DNA from: Bacteroidota bacterium | GTDB taxonomy: Bacteria > Bacteroidota > Bacteroidia > UBA7662 | NCBI GenBank assembly: GCA_005799065.1 | Contig: SYHW01000052.1 | Span: forward strand, 1-40,584 | Direction: 5' to 3' | Length of the DNA stretch: 40,584 bases | Shown: positions 25,944 through 34,639 of the stretch, in pieces | Layout of the letters: each line of letters opens with the position of its first letter | How positions within the stretch are numbered: position 1 is the first letter of the stretch | Program-made: the position numbers and the translations under genes | Notes under the pieces: model-generated | What the model saw: only the letters and a program-made list of their open reading frames with translations | Told to the model about the DNA's origin: nothing | Database searches by the model: none

Positions 25944-27272
25944 ATGTTTGAACGTCTTACTGATAAATTTGAATCCGCTTTTCGTACCTTAAAAGGTCAA
26001 GGCCGCATTTCGGAAAATAATGTTTCCGAAACCATGAAGGAAATTCGCAGGGCTTTGCTCGATGCGGATGTTCATTTCAATATTGCCAAAGAATTCACGG
26101 AACGGGTGAAGCAAGAGGCCTTGGGTCAAAATGTAATTAAGAGCATCTCCCCTGGCCAATTACTGGTCAAAATCATGAATCAAGAGCTCACCCGGCTAAT
26201 GGGTGGAGCCGCGAGTGAACTTAAAATCAGTGGTCATCCAGCCGTTATTCTGATTGCTGGTTTGCAGGGTTCTGGTAAAACCACCTTTAGTGCGAAATTG
26301 GCCGACCGACTTCGTAAACAAAACAAAAAAGTGATGTTGGTTGCTTGCGATGTTTATCGTCCGGCCGCAATCGATCAATTAAAAATACTGGGCGAAGGCA
26401 TTGGTGTAGAAGTATTCAGCGACCTTCAAGAAAAGAATCCGTTGAGTATTGCCCGATCTGCTGTACGTAAAGCCGGCATAGAAGGATATGGGGTGGTTAT
26501 TGTGGATACAGCGGGTAGGCTCGCGGTGGATACGGAAATGATGACCGAAATCAAGGGATTGCACAGCGACTTGCGTCCCTGTGAAACTTTATTTGTCGTG
26601 GATGCCATGACGGGTCAAGATGCGGTAAACACCGCTCGCGCCTTTCATGATGCGCTCAACTATGAAGGCGTGGTGCTCACCAAAATGGATGGTGACGCCC
26701 GTGGCGGTGCTGCGCTGAGTATTAGTTATACCGTAGGCAAACCAGTCAAGTTCTTGAGTACGGGTGAGAAAATGCAGGCATTAGATGTGTTTCACCCCGA
26801 TCGAATGGCCAATCGAATTCTCGGTATGGGCGACGTGGTGAGCCTGGTTGAACGTGCCCAAGCGGAAATCGATGAGCAAGAGGCGGAGCGCCTGAGTAAA
26901 AAAATGAGTCGCAATCAGTTTGATTTATCGGATTTTCTGGGCCAAATCAAACAGATCAAAAAAATGGGGAACATTAAGGAAATGCTGGGTATGATTCCGG
27001 GAATGTCGAAGGCAGTGAAAGATTTAGACATCTCCGACAATGCATTCGTTCCTATTGAGGCCATGATCCTATCCATGACGCCCGGCGAACGCGCCAATCC
27101 GGAAAGCATCAATCCGAGTCGCAAAGAGCGAATCGCCCGGGGTTCGGGCACCAGCGTGCAACAAGTAAATCAACTGCTCAAACAGTTTCAGGAAATGAAG
27201 GAGATGATCAAAAAGATGAACCAAGGGCCGATGGGTTTTCCGGGCATGCCAGCCGGGATGAAACGAAGATAA
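25944..27272 (+). CDS. ffh: Signal recognition particle protein Ffh
   Basis: A 442-aa SRP54 GTPase that binds 4.5S RNA and signal sequences. The N domain is followed by the G domain: LQGSGKTTFSAKLADRLR (P-loop), DVYRPAAIDQL, VDTAGRLAVDTEMM, TKMDGDARGGAALS, and a methionine-rich M domain with FLGQIKQIKKMGNIKEMLGMIPG and a SIGxxPxER-like RIARGSG turn, ending in a Met/Gly tail. It precedes rpsP, as ffh does in many bacteria. Confidence 0.96.
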   Translation: MFERLTDKFESAFRTLKGQGRISENNVSETMKEIRRALLDADVHFNIAKEFTERVKQEALGQNVIKSISPGQLLVKIMNQELTRLMGGAASELKISGHPAVILIAGLQGSGKTTFSAKLADRLRKQNKKVMLVACDVYRPAAIDQLKILGEGIGVEVFSDLQEKNPLSIARSAVRKAGIEGYGVVIVDTAGRLAVDTEMMTEIKGLHSDLRPCETLFVVDAMTGQDAVNTARAFHDALNYEGVVLTKMDGDARGGAALSISYTVGKPVKFLSTGEKMQALDVFHPDRMANRILGMGDVVSLVERAQAEIDEQEAERLSKKMSRNQFDLSDFLGQIKQIKKMGNIKEMLGMIPGMSKAVKDLDISDNAFVPIEAMILSMTPGERANPESINPSRKERIARGSGTSVQQVNQLLKQFQEMKEMIKKMNQGPMGFPGMPAGMKRR

Positions 27273-27314
27273 TCGAAGCATTTACTTTAAATTGCTTTAG
27301 AACTTATTTTTTCG

Positions 27315-27322
27315 TATCTTTG
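27315..27322 (+). promoter_or_regulatory. -7 promoter element (TATCTTTG) for rpsP-rimM-trmD
   Basis: Exact TAnnTTTG, 33 nt before the rpsP ATG. No Shine-Dalgarno sequence is seen in the A/T-rich leader. Confidence 0.7.
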
Positions 27323-27355
27323 CGCCTCTAAAAAAATATAATTCGCTCATTTCTT

Positions 27356-28162
27356 ATGTCCGTAAAAATTAGATTGCAGCGCTTCGGAAGGAAAGGTCGG
27401 CCTATTTACCACATTGTGGTAGCCGACGCCCGTGCACCACGTGATGGTCGATACATAGCGCGCTTAGGTTCGTACAACCCAAACACCAACCCCGCCACGA
27501 TCGATTTATCAGTCGATGATTCCGTTCAATGGATTCGGAATGGGGCTCAACCCACCGACACTTGTCGCGCCATCCTTTCCTACAAGGGGGTCATGATGAA
27601 AAAACACCTCCAAGATGGCGTAGCCAAAGGTGCATTTTCCGCGGAGGAAGCAGAAAGCAAATTTGGCTTGTGGTTGCAGTCGAAAGAGGAACGTATTGAT
27701 GCGAAGAAAAGTGGACTAAAGGCAGCAGGTGATGAACGCAGAAAAGCCAGAATGGCGGCCGAGTCCAAACTCAACCAAGAGCGTGCCGCTGCATTAATTG
27801 CCAAGAAAAGTGCTCTAGCGGCCGAGTTAGAAGCGGCTGCACGTGCCGCTGCTGCGGAAGCCGCAGGTGAAGATGCTGATGCAACAAGCGCACAGCAGGA
27901 TGTTGAAACTGCAGTAATGGATGTTCACGAGCCCGCAGCTGATGTAACGGAAGATCACGAGCCCGAAGCTGTTGCAACGGAAGATCACGAGCCCGAAGCT
28001 GATGCAACGGAAGACCACGAGCCCGCAGCTGATGCAACGGAAGACCACGAGCCCGTAGCTGATGCAACGGAAGACCACGAGCCCGTAGCTTCTGAATCAA
28101 CCCCAGATCAATCCGCTGAACAGGCCACTGGCGAAGCTTCTGTAGAAGCTGATCCGGCTTAA
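27356..28162 (+). CDS. rpsP: 30S ribosomal protein bS16 with long acidic repeat tail
   Basis: Residues 1 to about 82 are a normal bS16 (VKIRLQRFGRKGRPIYHIVV, RDGRYIARLGSYNP, DSVQWIRNGAQPTDTCRAIL). A charged helical extension rich in Ala, Lys and Glu follows (83-185), as is common in Bacteroidota. Residues 191-240 are five copies of a 10-residue acidic unit HEPxAxxTED, with a partial sixth to 245, and then a Ser/Glu/Ala tail. The total of 268 aa is far above the 80-180 usual in the family. It is the first gene of rpsP-rimM-trmD. Confidence 0.93.
   Translation: MSVKIRLQRFGRKGRPIYHIVVADARAPRDGRYIARLGSYNPNTNPATIDLSVDDSVQWIRNGAQPTDTCRAILSYKGVMMKKHLQDGVAKGAFSAEEAESKFGLWLQSKEERIDAKKSGLKAAGDERRKARMAAESKLNQERAAALIAKKSALAAELEAAARAAAAEAAGEDADATSAQQDVETAVMDVHEPAADVTEDHEPEAVATEDHEPEADATEDHEPAADATEDHEPVADATEDHEPVASESTPDQSAEQATGEASVEADPA
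27926..28090. repeat. 30-bp in-frame tandem repeat in rpsP, 5 full copies plus a partial
   Basis: Period-30 array (27926-28075, partial to 28090) whose unit contains CACGAGCCCG and GCAACGGAAGA. Later copies are almost identical to each other and the first is the most diverged. It encodes HEPxAxxTED repeats at residues 191-240 of bS16. Confidence 0.9.
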
Positions 28163-28227
28163 TATTTCCCTTAGCCTCTTGCCGGCGGCATTTGTTTTCC
28201 GACCGGATTAGAAAAGTTTATAATTCC

Positions 28228-28785
28228 GTGATTCTGGATCAAAATTGGTTGGAAATAGGAATTGTAGATCGTGTCCACGGCCTTCAGGGTGCTGTTGTCG
28301 TTCGGTTTTCTAAGTCTTTTTCAATTGGATCGATCGCAAAACTGAACACCTTATTCATTCAATCTGGGGAAACTAAAGTTCCCTACTCTATTGTTCGTTC
28401 TTCTCCACCCACACAAAGTGGAATGGTGGTTTGGCTTGAGGATGTTAATCATCGCGATCAGGCCGAGCCGTTGTTGGGCGCTATTGCTTATATCCAAATG
28501 CCCAAAAAAATCGCTGCTCCATCCAAATCAACCCTTGATACTCTGTCGGATTATAAAGGTTTTCGTGTCGAATTGGTAGACGAGAACCCTATAGATGGCG
28601 CTCAACTGTTCGATGTTCAGCAATTACCCGGACAAATCATGCTGGAAATCGCAGAGCCATGGGGCCGCTGGCTGTGCCCCTATCAACCCTCGTTTATAAA
28701 GTCAGTCGACCCTTTGGAGCGCATCATCGTGCTCGATCCACCGGGGGGACTTCGAGAATTGTATCAATCGGATCATGAGAATTGA
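28228..28785 (+). CDS. rimM: Ribosome maturation factor RimM
   Basis: Assists late 30S assembly, acting near bS19 and the 16S head. Seen: [20 protein letters not shown] (the family opening G-x-I-x(3)-HGL-x-G), then a divergent middle and a PRC-barrel C-terminus with [10 protein letters not shown] and [19 protein letters not shown] chose the GTG at 28228 because it leaves the usual few residues before the first motif; a TTG at 28192 (197 aa) is also open. It overlaps trmD by 11 bp. Confidence 0.85.
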   Translation: MILDQNWLEIGIVDRVHGLQGAVVVRFSKSFSIGSIAKLNTLFIQSGETKVPYSIVRSSPPTQSGMVVWLEDVNHRDQAEPLLGAIAYIQMPKKIAAPSKSTLDTLSDYKGFRVELVDENPIDGAQLFDVQQLPGQIMLEIAEPWGRWLCPYQPSFIKSVDPLERIIVLDPPGGLRELYQSDHEN

Positions 28786-29464
28786 TATTATCAGTGCCGT
28801 GCCGGCTTTGATCAGCAGTTTTTTGGAGCACAGTATTGTTCATCGTGCACAGACGAAGGGAATTGTGCATATTCAAACCCATGACTTACATGATTACAGC
28901 ACGCGAAAGTTCCGGCAAATCGATGATGCTCCCTATGGGGGCGGATCTGGTATGGTATTGGGGATAGAACCCATCGACCGTTGCATAACCGCACTCAAGG
29001 CGGCACGAACATATGATGAAGTCATTTTCATGAGTCCGGATGGACAGTCGCTCACGCAGAATATTTGTCATCGTTTAGCCCTTGTCCATAACCTGATCAT
29101 CCTGTGCGGACACTATAAAGGGGTCGATGAACGCGTACGTACAAACCTTTGCACCATGGAAATCTCCATAGGCGATTACGTGCTCAGCGGAGGTGAATTA
29201 CCCGCTGCTGTTTTGGCAGATGCCATTACCCGCTTGCAGCCCGGCGTGCTGGGGGATGTTCAGTCTGCCCTCAGTGATTCGTTCCAAGACGGTCTATTGT
29301 CGGCTCCTGTTTACACCCGCCCAGCGGTCTACCGCGATTGGGAAGTTCCCGAAGTATTGCGTTCAGGACACGAAGCCCAAATCGATGCTTGGCGAAACGA
29401 ACAAGCGCTCAACCGAACAAAAGCCCGTCGACCAGATTTGCTCTTTGACCAGGGTGATGTGTAA
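28775..29464 (+). CDS. trmD: tRNA (guanine-37-N1)-methyltransferase
   Basis: A 229-aa SPOUT enzyme that makes m1G37 and prevents frameshifting. Seen: [43 protein letters not shown] and the knot motif [15 protein letters not shown], then [24 protein letters not shown]. It overlaps rimM and is followed by rplS, which has its own -7 box. Confidence 0.95.
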   Translation: MRIDIISAVPALISSFLEHSIVHRAQTKGIVHIQTHDLHDYSTRKFRQIDDAPYGGGSGMVLGIEPIDRCITALKAARTYDEVIFMSPDGQSLTQNICHRLALVHNLIILCGHYKGVDERVRTNLCTMEISIGDYVLSGGELPAAVLADAITRLQPGVLGDVQSALSDSFQDGLLSAPVYTRPAVYRDWEVPEVLRSGHEAQIDAWRNEQALNRTKARRPDLLFDQGDV

Positions 29465-29474
29465 ATCTTTTTTT

Positions 29475-29482
29475 GTATCTTT
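29475..29482 (+). promoter_or_regulatory. -7 promoter element (TATCTTTG) for rplS
   Basis: Exact TAnnTTTG starting 11 bp after the trmD stop and 21 nt before the rplS ATG; rplS can be transcribed independently of trmD. Confidence 0.7.
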
Positions 29483-29503
29483 GCACCCTGTAAAAAATCG
29501 ACC

Positions 29504-29848
29504 ATGGATCTGCTGACATTCGTTGAACAAGACAATACACTCGAACGCTCACTTCCCGCTTTCCGCTCTGGGGATACTGTTGCGGTTCACTATAAAATCC
29601 GTGAAGGCAATAAAGAGCGCATACAGGTTTTCCAAGGTATTGTTTTACAGCGTCGTGGTTCAGCGGCCACAGAAACCTTTACGGTTCGCAAAATGTCGAA
29701 CGGCATAGGTGTAGAGCGCATATTTCCGGTAGCCTCTCCTTTCATCGAGAAAGTCGACTTACTAACGCGTGGCGTGGTGCGCCGTGCACGTATTTTCTAT
29801 TTGCGTCAGGCTAAGGGCAAAGCGGCCCGCATTAAGGCTAAGCGCTAG
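29504..29848 (+). CDS. rplS: 50S ribosomal protein bL19
   Basis: A 114-aa bL19, at the interface of the two subunits. Seen: [51 protein letters not shown], and a basic end [22 protein letters not shown], the normal family ending. The last codons and the TAG stop lie in the first copy of a 23-bp tandem repeat shared with the pyrD 3' end. Confidence 0.96.
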   Translation: MDLLTFVEQDNTLERSLPAFRSGDTVAVHYKIREGNKERIQVFQGIVLQRRGSAATETFTVRKMSNGIGVERIFPVASPFIEKVDLLTRGVVRRARIFYLRQAKGKAARIKAKR

Positions 29849-29929
29849 TTTTTCTACAGGCTAAGCGCTAGTTTTTCTACAGGCTAAGCACTAGTTTTTC
29901 TACAGGTTGAGCGCCGGTTTTTCCACGGC
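29838..29929. repeat. 23-bp tandem repeat, 4 copies, spanning the rplS/pyrD convergent stops
   Basis: Copies at 29838-29860, 29861-29883, 29884-29906 and a degenerate one at 29907-29929; the unit contains CTAAGCGCTAG then TTTTTCTACAGG. The rplS stop is in copy 1, the pyrD stop in copy 2, and copies 3 and 4 encode the last residues of PyrD. Confidence 0.88.
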
Positions 29930-30941
29930 TTAACCGTGCGATCCGATAGATGAGTTCGGGACCAGAGTAAACAAAACCGGTGTACAACTGAATCAGGGAA
30001 GCCCCCGAATTGAAGCGGGATTCGGCGATTTCAGCACTCATGATCCCGCCGGATGCCAAAACAGGTAAACGTCCATCCAACGCCGATACAAGAGATTGGG
30101 TTAGCTGATGGGCACGCTCGGTAAGCGGAGCACCGCTCAACCCTCCTTCTCCATATTGTGCGGCGCGTTTTTGTTCGCGTGCCATGAGCGCCGATCGATT
30201 GATGGTGGTGTTGGTGGCAATGATCCCATCAATCCCAGCGGCCACAGCGACATCGGCCACTTCCCGAATCTGATCATCCTCAAGATCTGGGGCAATTTTT
30301 AAAAAAATCGGCTTATGGATTTTTTGTTGGCGTCGATAATCGACCAAAGGATCCAGAATTTTGTTGAGCCAGGCCGATTCCTGGAGCTGCCTGAGTTGGG
30401 GGGTGTTGGGCGAACTGACATTGACGGTGAAGTAATCAACATCACCATAAAAACACTGCATAACCGATAGGTAATCGACATGGGCCTCATGAAGCGGTGT
30501 GTCCTTATTTTTTCCAAGGTTACATCCCAGGATGAGACCGGCTGGCCTGTTCTTGATTCTCTTCACAATCATTTCCATCCCATCATTATTGAAACCCATT
30601 CGGTTGATGAGCGCCTGAGCGCTCGGCAAACGAAATAGACGCGGTTTTGGATTGCCTGCCTGAGGGCGAGGTGTGATGGTACCCACTTCAACATGACCAA
30701 AGCCTAAGGCATGCGCGGCCCTCAGGTAGCGGGCATTTTTATCAAATCCGGCAGCAAGTCCGACACGATTGGGAAATTGAAGACCCGCAACCACCACCGG
30801 GTCAGTGACTCTTGTACGACAACCACGAAGTAGAAAATGTATTGGACGGAAAGACGAGAATAATTGCAGGACAGCCATGGCTAAATGGTGTGCCGTTTCT
30901 GGGTTGAACAAAAACAAAAACCTTCGAAATAGTATGAACAT
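29877..30941 (-). CDS. pyrD: Dihydroorotate dehydrogenase, class 2 (quinone-dependent)
   Basis: A 354-aa flavoprotein oxidising dihydroorotate in pyrimidine synthesis with quinone as acceptor. It has the class 2 N-terminal membrane-associating helix (FILFRRFLFLFNPETAHH), GLAAGFDKNARYL, RLPSAQALINRMGFNNDG, the active-site serine motif NVSSPNTPQLRQL, KIAPDL, NTTINR, and the FMN phosphate site LASGGIMSA. The last dozen residues (around AQPVEKLVLSL) are encoded by the 23-bp repeat. It follows mnmD by 32 bp on the same strand. Confidence 0.93.
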   Translation of the reverse strand: MFILFRRFLFLFNPETAHHLAMAVLQLFSSFRPIHFLLRGCRTRVTDPVVVAGLQFPNRVGLAAGFDKNARYLRAAHALGFGHVEVGTITPRPQAGNPKPRLFRLPSAQALINRMGFNNDGMEMIVKRIKNRPAGLILGCNLGKNKDTPLHEAHVDYLSVMQCFYGDVDYFTVNVSSPNTPQLRQLQESAWLNKILDPLVDYRRQQKIHKPIFLKIAPDLEDDQIREVADVAVAAGIDGIIATNTTINRSALMAREQKRAAQYGEGGLSGAPLTERAHQLTQSLVSALDGRLPVLASGGIMSAEIAESRFNSGASLIQLYTGFVYSGPELIYRIARLSRGKTGAQPVEKLVLSL

Positions 30942-30942
30942 G

Positions 30943-30996
30943 ACGTCTAAATTGGTTTATGCAGCCGTAACATCTAAATTGGTTTATGCACGCGTA
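30943..30996. repeat. 27-bp tandem duplication at the mnmD 3' end, including the stop codon
   Basis: Copies at 30943-30969 and 30970-30996; each contains TCTAAATTGGTTTATGCA. The functional mnmD stop is in 30970-30996, so the second copy is a duplicate of the C-terminal codons and stop lying just before pyrD. Confidence 0.85.
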
Positions 30997-31669
30997 ACAT
31001 CTCGCGTTTGCCCGGTGGTCCGGGTAATTTTTCAACCGCACATCCCAAGGCTATGAATCTACGGCGCACCTCCCCTTTTACACAATAGGTGACCAAACTT
31101 CCACCGGGTCGCATCCAAGAGACTACCCGGGCTAGAAACGATTCATCCCACAACTCGGGTTGCGCCTCTGGGGAGAATGCATCAAAAAAGATGAGATGCG
31201 CTTGATTCTTCGGTCCCTCCCACTGACGAGCATCTACCCGAAAAATCTGAATCTGCTGCTCTCCTAAATAGTGCGGCTCCTCGCTGGATAATTCAGGATA
31301 CATGACCATCAAATCTTGCCAGCACGCAGGCCTAAGCTCTGCAGGATGTGAATTCCAGTATTCGAGCAATAAGTGCTGATCGGGTGGTTCCAATTCCAAT
31401 CCGGTATAGTTAATTTTTAACCCGTGCTTCTGCGCGTGGTCGAACGCTACCCCAGCATTCATGAGTGTTCCTGACCCCACTTCAATCAGTTGCAGGATCT
31501 CGGATTCGACCCGATCATGACGCATTTTTTCGACCACGTACTGCAGACCTGCCTCCAAAAACACATGACGCGCTTCGGTCAGAGCTCCATGCGTGCTGTG
31601 GTAGGTAGCTTCGAAACGCGTTGATTGGAGGGTGTATGAACCATCGCGCGTTGGTATTATTTCCATCAT
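30974..31669 (-). CDS. mnmD: tRNA 5-methylaminomethyl-2-thiouridine methyltransferase MnmD
   Basis: A 231-aa stand-alone MnmD (the methyltransferase half of MnmC), which finishes mnm5s2U34 at the tRNA wobble position. Seen: [32 protein letters not shown], the SAM site [31 protein letters not shown], and [15 protein letters not shown], ending [10 protein letters not shown]. It shares a 30-bp divergent start region with rarA. Two adjacent ATGs (31669, 31666) are possible starts. Confidence 0.9.
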   Translation of the reverse strand: MMEIIPTRDGSYTLQSTRFEATYHSTHGALTEARHVFLEAGLQYVVEKMRHDRVESEILQLIEVGSGTLMNAGVAFDHAQKHGLKINYTGLELEPPDQHLLLEYWNSHPAELRPACWQDLMVMYPELSSEEPHYLGEQQIQIFRVDARQWEGPKNQAHLIFFDAFSPEAQPELWDESFLARVVSWMRPGGSLVTYCVKGEVRRRFIALGCAVEKLPGPPGKREMLRVHKPI

Positions 31670-31677
31670 GGGCGCTG

Positions 31678-31685
31678 CAAAGTTA
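31678..31685 (-). promoter_or_regulatory. -7 promoter element (TAACTTTG) for mnmD-pyrD
   Basis: Exact TAnnTTTG on the minus strand, 8 nt before the mnmD ATG and one base pair away from the rarA -7 box on the other strand. Confidence 0.6.
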
Positions 31686-31686
31686 T

Positions 31687-31694
31687 TATGTTTG
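31687..31694 (+). promoter_or_regulatory. -7 promoter element (TATGTTTG) for rarA
   Basis: Exact TAnnTTTG, 4 nt before the ATG at 31699; it decides against the longer frame from 31621, which would start upstream of its own promoter. Confidence 0.6.
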
Positions 31695-31698
31695 TGTC

Positions 31699-32979
31699 AT
31701 GAGTTTCACCCCATTGGCTGATCGTATGCGACCCCGCGAAATTGGTCAATTTGTAGGGCAATCGGCGCTTTTAGGGACTGGAGGTGTGCTGAGTCGATTG
31801 ATCGGATTAAAGTCGATCCACTCCATGATTTTATTGGGGCCACCAGGAACGGGCAAAACCACACTCGCCGGACTTTTAGCCAAAGCCACTGATCGTCCTC
31901 TGGAAATTCTGTCGGCAGTAGATGCAGGGGTGCGCGATATTCGACAGCTTGTGCAACGGGGAAGGGGGCTTTTCCCTCCTGTTCTTTTTGTGGATGAAAT
32001 CCACCGTTTCAATAAGGCACAACAGGATGCACTGCTGCCCGCCGTTGAGCATGGAACTTTGACGCTTATTGGCGCGACTACAGAGAACCCGTCTTTTGAA
32101 GTAAATCAAGCCTTACTGAGTCGCTGCCAGGTTTATGTGCTTGAATCGCTGTCATCGGATGATTTAATGCAGGTGCTCGAACGCGCGCTGCGCGAGGATG
32201 CCTGGCTCCGTGAACGTAAAGTCAGTCTTATCGAATCGCAGTCTTTGATTCGATTATCGGGTGGCGATGCCCGTAGATTACTCAATTTATTGGAGGTCGT
32301 GGTGCAGACCAATTGCTCCCCTGGGCCCGGAGCTTCGTTGGCGGTCAGCGATCAAATGGTAGAAACGGCTGCCAAACATATGAGTATCCGATATGACCGC
32401 AAGGGCGATCTACACTACGACCTCATTTCGGCACTGATTAAATCTGTTCGTGGGGGCGACCCCAACGCGGCTGTTTATTACCTGGCCCGGATGATTTCTG
32501 GCGGGGAAGATCTGATGTTTATTGCCCGTCGCTTGATTATTTTGGCCTCGGAAGATATCGGCCATGCCCAACCCCTGGCTCTTATGATGGCGGTATCGGC
32601 TTCTGATGCGGTGCACAAAGTGGGGTATCCCGAATCGAGGATCATTCTTGCGCAATTGGTGACCTACCTCGCTTGTTGTCCGAAAAGCAATTCTTCGTAT
32701 ATGGCCATCGAAGAGGCGCTGCGCTGTGTAGGAGAAACGGGCGATTTAGAGGTCCCTCTCTCCTTGCGCAATGCCCCTACCCGATTAATGAAGGACCTGG
32801 GCTATGGCCAGAATTATGTTTACAGTCACCACGGCAAGGGAAGTTTTGCCACTCAGGAGTTTTTGCCTCATTCCATCTCAGGCAAACGCTTTTTTCAGCC
32901 CGGCAACAACGCTCGAGAAAACGAAATGCTGGATCGTTTGAGATCGTGGTGGGATCAGCATTACGGTTATGGCCAATGA
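31699..32979 (+). CDS. rarA: Replication-associated recombination protein A (RarA/MgsA)
   Basis: AAA+ ATPase of the RarA/Mgs1/WRNIP1 family that acts at stalled replication forks. Starting at 31699 it is about 426 aa. Seen: PLADRMRPREIGQFVGQ, Walker A LLGPPGTGKTTLAGLLA, Walker B ILFVDEIHRFNKAQQDALLP, sensor 1 LIGATTENPSFEVNQALLSR, then the C-terminal tetramerisation part with KSVRGGDPNAAVYYLARM and ASEDIGHAQPLAL. It is divergent from mnmD. Confidence 0.93.
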   Translation: MSFTPLADRMRPREIGQFVGQSALLGTGGVLSRLIGLKSIHSMILLGPPGTGKTTLAGLLAKATDRPLEILSAVDAGVRDIRQLVQRGRGLFPPVLFVDEIHRFNKAQQDALLPAVEHGTLTLIGATTENPSFEVNQALLSRCQVYVLESLSSDDLMQVLERALREDAWLRERKVSLIESQSLIRLSGGDARRLLNLLEVVVQTNCSPGPGASLAVSDQMVETAAKHMSIRYDRKGDLHYDLISALIKSVRGGDPNAAVYYLARMISGGEDLMFIARRLIILASEDIGHAQPLALMMAVSASDAVHKVGYPESRIILAQLVTYLACCPKSNSSYMAIEEALRCVGETGDLEVPLSLRNAPTRLMKDLGYGQNYVYSHHGKGSFATQEFLPHSISGKRFFQPGNNARENEMLDRLRSWWDQHYGYGQ

Positions 32980-33042
32980 ATTCTTCCGCACAATCATTTC
33001 TACACTCAATTGCAGATATTTGTATCAAATCTATGATCACTT

Positions 33043-33324
33043 ATGAACCCATTATCTGATTTATTGCGTCAGCCAGGTGCTACGCTGCTCGATGTTCGTT
33101 CGATGAGTGAATTTCAAGATGGCCACGCACCCGGCGCTATGCACATCCCTGTAGAAGAGCTTTCCTATCGGACCGATGAGCTACGGGCATGCAGTACCCC
33201 TATTATTGTATACTGCAAAAGTGGTGGGCGTAGCCGTATGGCGCAGCATATTTTGGAACAGGATGGTTTTTCTGAGGTGCACAATGGTGGTGGCTTGGGT
33301 GATGTGCTCGCTGCATTGGGCTAA
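33043..33324 (+). CDS. Rhodanese-like domain protein
   Basis: A 93-aa single-domain rhodanese (sulfurtransferase). Seen: LLDVRSMSEFQDGHAPGAMHIP and the active-site loop YCKSGGRS with C58, which would carry the persulfide. A likely small cytoplasmic sulfur carrier; the partner is unknown. A near-match to the -7 box (GATATTTG, 33015-33022) precedes it. It is convergent with dinB. Confidence 0.88.
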   Translation: MNPLSDLLRQPGATLLDVRSMSEFQDGHAPGAMHIPVEELSYRTDELRACSTPIIVYCKSGGRSRMAQHILEQDGFSEVHNGGGLGDVLAALG

Positions 33325-33373
33325 TCAAAACCCGGTCATTTTCTCTGTTCTTTCATCTCCATTCTTTCATTAA

Positions 33374-34639
33374 TCATAGCCTTCGATTGGCCAACAAAGG
33401 TGGCGGTTCTCCGTTGAAAGGATTTTCACGCCCGATGGTGCGCGCCATAAGTCCAGAAGCCCGAACCACGGCACGGTCCCCGAAGCGCTCCCTCATGCGG
33501 TCCATGGCTTCATAGAGTTGATGTGCCTGCGGCACTTGTTCGAATAACCGCAGTTGCACACCACCCGAAACCAAATCACTGAAACGCACACCCACCAAGC
33601 GAATCAACATCCGGCGGTTGTAGAGGCGTTGAAATAGTTCGCCCACCAACGGAATCAACACATGATCGGCGCTGCTGTAGGCAATCTGCTTTTGCATGCT
33701 CACCGTCTGAAAGTCGGAGTACCGAATTTTGACCGCCACACAAGCGCATAATCGTCCGCCCCTACGGAGCTGAAAGGCCAAATTTTCCGTCATAGCCGTG
33801 AGGATTCCCTTTATTTTTTGCAGATCGGTGGTGTCGCGTTCAAAGGTGCGCTCAGTAGAGATCGATTTGCGCTCGCTAAACGGCACAACCGGGGCATGAT
33901 CTTCACCATTGGCCTTTTTCCACAGCTGCAATCCTGATTGCCCGAACACCCGCTGAAGCAAGTCGGGTGGCATATGTTGCAGGGTGTGTATGTGTTGTAT
34001 GCCTAAACCACGCAGGGAATGATGCATTTTTTCGCCTACCATCGGGATTTTTCGGACCGAAAGAGGCGCCAAAAAGGTCTTTTCCGTTCCGCGCACCACG
34101 GCTCGGGCATTGTTTGGCTTTGCTTCGCCTGTTGCTATTTTTGATACGGTTTTGTTGATCGATAGGCCACAGGAAATCGGCAATCCTGTTTCACGCATAA
34201 CCCTCTTCCTCAAGTCTTGGGCCATGCGTGTGCAACCAAAAAAACGATCCATACCACTTAAATCGGCATAGAACTCATCAATCGAAGATTTTTCCAGTAT
34301 GGGTACAGCGGCCGATACAATATCCGTTACTGCTTTGCTGTATTCCGTGTATTGCGCCGTATTGCCGCGGATCACGATGGCTTCTGGACAAAAATGACGG
34401 GCCATTTTCATCGGCATGCCAGAATGTATGCCAAAACGACGGGCTTCATAGCTGCACGAGGCCACTACTCCGCGGTCGCTCATACCACCCACCAACACCG
34501 GCTTATTGTTGAGACGGCTGTCGATCAAACGCTCAACGGAAACAAAAAATGTGTCGAGGTCGAGATGAAGAACTGTTCTTGCGCCCCAAACACTGTCTGA
34601 GGATTCATGAGATTCTGGCTGTGGTTGCATAACGTTCAT
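33374..34639 (-). CDS. dinB: Y-family DNA polymerase (DinB-like)
   Basis: A translesion polymerase of about 421 aa. Palm motifs: LHLDLDTFFVSVERL (first metal Asp) and SSIDEFYADLSG (second acidic pair); finger and thumb: ASCSYEARRFGIHSGMP, GLSINKTVSKIATGEAKP; a little finger; and the beta-clamp motif QLRLF near residues 362-366, which would recruit it to the replisome. The frame is open to 34873, but that part reads through the dnaE tandem repeat; I prefer the ATG at 34639 (34630 is also possible), which still overlaps the dnaE end by some 30 bp. Last gene of the repressor-dnaE-dinB unit. Confidence 0.9.
   Translation of the reverse strand: MNVMQPQPESHESSDSVWGARTVLHLDLDTFFVSVERLIDSRLNNKPVLVGGMSDRGVVASCSYEARRFGIHSGMPMKMARHFCPEAIVIRGNTAQYTEYSKAVTDIVSAAVPILEKSSIDEFYADLSGMDRFFGCTRMAQDLRKRVMRETGLPISCGLSINKTVSKIATGEAKPNNARAVVRGTEKTFLAPLSVRKIPMVGEKMHHSLRGLGIQHIHTLQHMPPDLLQRVFGQSGLQLWKKANGEDHAPVVPFSERKSISTERTFERDTTDLQKIKGILTAMTENLAFQLRRGGRLCACVAVKIRYSDFQTVSMQKQIAYSSADHVLIPLVGELFQRLYNRRMLIRLVGVRFSDLVSGGVQLRLFEQVPQAHQLYEAMDRMRERFGDRAVVRASGLMARTIGRENPFNGEPPPLLANRRL

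Noticed and set aside
27771-28100. Minus-strand frames with repeated LRARGLPLHQ or similar units
   Set aside because: Antisense shadow of the rpsP 30-bp repeat.
31621-31698. rarA start at 31621
   Set aside because: It would lie upstream of the rarA -7 box and antisense to mnmD codons; ATG 31699 starts the conserved domain.
33350-33371. Two copies of TTCTTTCAT between the rhodanese gene and dinB
   Set aside because: Only nine bases in a low-complexity pyrimidine stretch; too weak to count with the other arrays.
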